Shown here: piece after piece, positions 63,085 to 64,000 of the stretch
Layout of the letters: the number at the start of each line of letters is the position of its first letter
Position numbering within the stretch: the first letter of the stretch is position 1
Assembly: GCA_012728895.1 (NCBI GenBank)
Contig: JAAYEG010000017.1
Coordinates: forward strand, 1 to 64,000
DNA from: Methanospirillum sp.
Lineage (GTDB): Archaea; Halobacteriota; Methanomicrobia; Methanomicrobiales; Methanospirillaceae
DNA: 64,000 nucleotides
Direction of reading: 5' to 3'
Made by a program: the position numbers and the translations under genes
Notes under the pieces: generated by a model
The model's input: only the letters and a program-made list of their open reading frames with translations
Database searches by the model: none
Told to the model about the DNA's origin: nothing

Positions 63085-63950
63085 CATCCTACGGCACCCC
63101 GAGCCGAGCTCTGCGCGCAGCCACTCGACCCGGTATCGCTTCGCCTCCTCGCTCCGGAAAAGGTGGTCTGTCATGCCACCTGACCTGCTTCGGCTCGCTC
63201 GCCGCGTCGGCAAGACGCCGGGCGGTCTCGGTCCCAGAGATGATGTCGCGTTCGCCGAAATGCAGGAGACCCGAGGCTCTGTGCCGGCCGGCGACGAAGC
63301 GCGTGGGATCGATGGGCACCGTGACGCAGCGGGAGTGCTCGAGGGCCTCGCCCGCGGGATAGGGCGAATTCGCGACGGCTACGTCCGTTAAACCGGGAGC
63401 GCCGGCCACCAGCGCGACGACGTGGAGGCGGGGCTCGACGCCCACGAACATGCCACCCGCGTGGGCGCCGGAGCCGTGGCCGGCGAAGCCGAGCTGCGCG
63501 TCGTCAGTGCCAGGCTGTGCGACCACGAAGTACACAGCTCGGCGCATCTCCCGGACGATCCCCGCGAAGAGGCCGTGGTTCTGCTCGGGCGTACCGAGCG
63601 ACCGGGCGAAGACCTCGCCTTCGGCCCACGGCACCTCCACGAGCAGGAAGGCGATGCCCGTGTTCCGATCCGGACTCCCTCGTCGAAGAAGATCTGACGG
63701 TCCCCCCGGGGCCGGGCGGATGTAGACAACGGCCGGGAACCGGTCGCGGGCCGGGGGAGCATCCAGTGCGCGGAGGTCCGCCTGCCCCTGGCGTCGGCGA
63801 TGCTCAGATCGTGCACCATGGCGCTGTTCCGCTCCCCCCGACACCCAGGTCCCCGGGGTCGAGCGGAGCCGTGCCGTCGTAGTCGAAGAGGTGTTCCGAA
63901 GCCGTGTCGTCTCCGGGGACCGCCGCCAGGTCCGTTTCTTCGCCCGACAT
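63085..63950 (-). pseudogene. Alpha/beta hydrolase (dienelactone hydrolase-like) broken by several frameshifts
   Basis: Recognisable pieces of one protein appear in order but in different frames. ATG 63950 opens MSGEETDLAAVPGDDTAS and LFDYDGTAPLD in one frame. MVHDLSIADARGRRTSA lies in a second and DRFPAVVYIRPAPG in a third. IFFDEGVRIG is back in the second, and LLVEVPWAEGEVFARSLG to GAPGLTDVAVANS again in the third. The end MTDHLFRSEEAKRYRVEW, EWLRAELG is again shifted. The nucleophile elbow reads GHGSGAHAG where GHSxGAH is expected, so even the longest frame (63089-63844) has probably lost its Ser. This is a decayed gene rather than a sequencing slip, unless the assembly is poor here. Confidence 0.82.
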
Positions 63951-64000
63951 CAGGGTGGAGTACCATAAGCAACGACGATACCCCTTTCCACCGGGTCACC

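Noticed and set aside
1-64000. CRISPR arrays, insertion sequences, integrase or rRNA
   Set aside because: No regularly spaced repeats, transposase or integrase motifs, or rRNA-like sequence were seen on either strand.

Overview
The window looks like a chromosomal segment of a very GC-rich hydrogenotrophic methanogen, most likely Methanomicrobiales (Methanoculleus or a close relative). The evidence is an F420-reducing hydrogenase operon (frhADGB), MptA-type GTP cyclohydrolase, archaeal thymidylate synthase, RadA, FEN-1, aIF2-beta, class I HMG-CoA reductase, archaetidyl-type CDP-alcohol transferase, a CetZ/FtsZ-like protein and many PKD, CBM6 and NHL surface proteins. Genes are dense with frequent 4-base ATGA overlaps. 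AT-rich islands mark promoters. No rRNA, CRISPR array, transposase or integrase was seen; one tRNA-Gln was found.

Layout. 1-1053: start of a secreted PKD protein running off the left edge. 1.2-4.7 kb: argC-CBS-argJ-argB on the minus strand. 4.7-6.9 kb: hisG and a DUF1015 protein. 7.4-11.9 kb: a small cysteine-motif protein, rimI-like acetyltransferase, hmgA, a Trm5-like methyltransferase and a divergent CetZ/FtsZ homologue. 12-15.8 kb: frhADGB with an odd frhD/frhG overlap and a hairpin-bearing leader. 16-21.2 kb: mptA, ilvC, flavodoxin, purL. 21.3-27 kb: two large secreted proteins (beta-helix/PKD/dockerin-like; SGNH/CBM6) on either side of an aIF2-beta-TRAM fusion. 27.3-29.1 kb: thymidylate synthase, tRNA-Gln, GNAT. 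29.2-33.0 kb: a minus-strand operon of glycosyltransferase, TPR/winged-helix protein and BrxD-type ATPase, the strongest candidate here for an undescribed system. 33.1-37.5 kb: thioesterase, a 53-aa protein missed by size cut-offs, and an 1108-aa surface lipoprotein.

37.7-43.5 kb: a plus-strand biosynthetic run (pyrG, guaA-b, argD, hisC, adenylate kinase-like, CDP-alcohol phosphotransferase), the last four joined by ATGA overlaps. 43.7-48.8 kb: NHL surface protein, fen1, a small membrane protein divergent from a presenilin-like protease, an HTH-CBS regulator and a PRC-barrel protein. 48.8-54.4 kb: minus-strand genes pgp, radA, an RPA-like OB-fold protein, lysA and dapL. 54.4-56 kb: an ABC ATPase overlapping a ferredoxin-nitroreductase fusion.

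56-64 kb is the most plastic part. A convergent gene pair (NTF2-like protein plus GNAT) occurs twice, about 4.1 kb apart. The first NTF2-like copy is interrupted by an in-frame TGA where the second copy has Cys51. Between the copies lie a methyltransferase, an adenosine-specific kinase and a membrane histidine kinase. The right end has a probably acquired zinc metallopeptidase behind a 27-codon coupled leader ORF, a DUF1294 protein, and an alpha/beta hydrolase destroyed by several frameshifts. Family assignments rest on motif recognition from the translated sequence. No database search was run.
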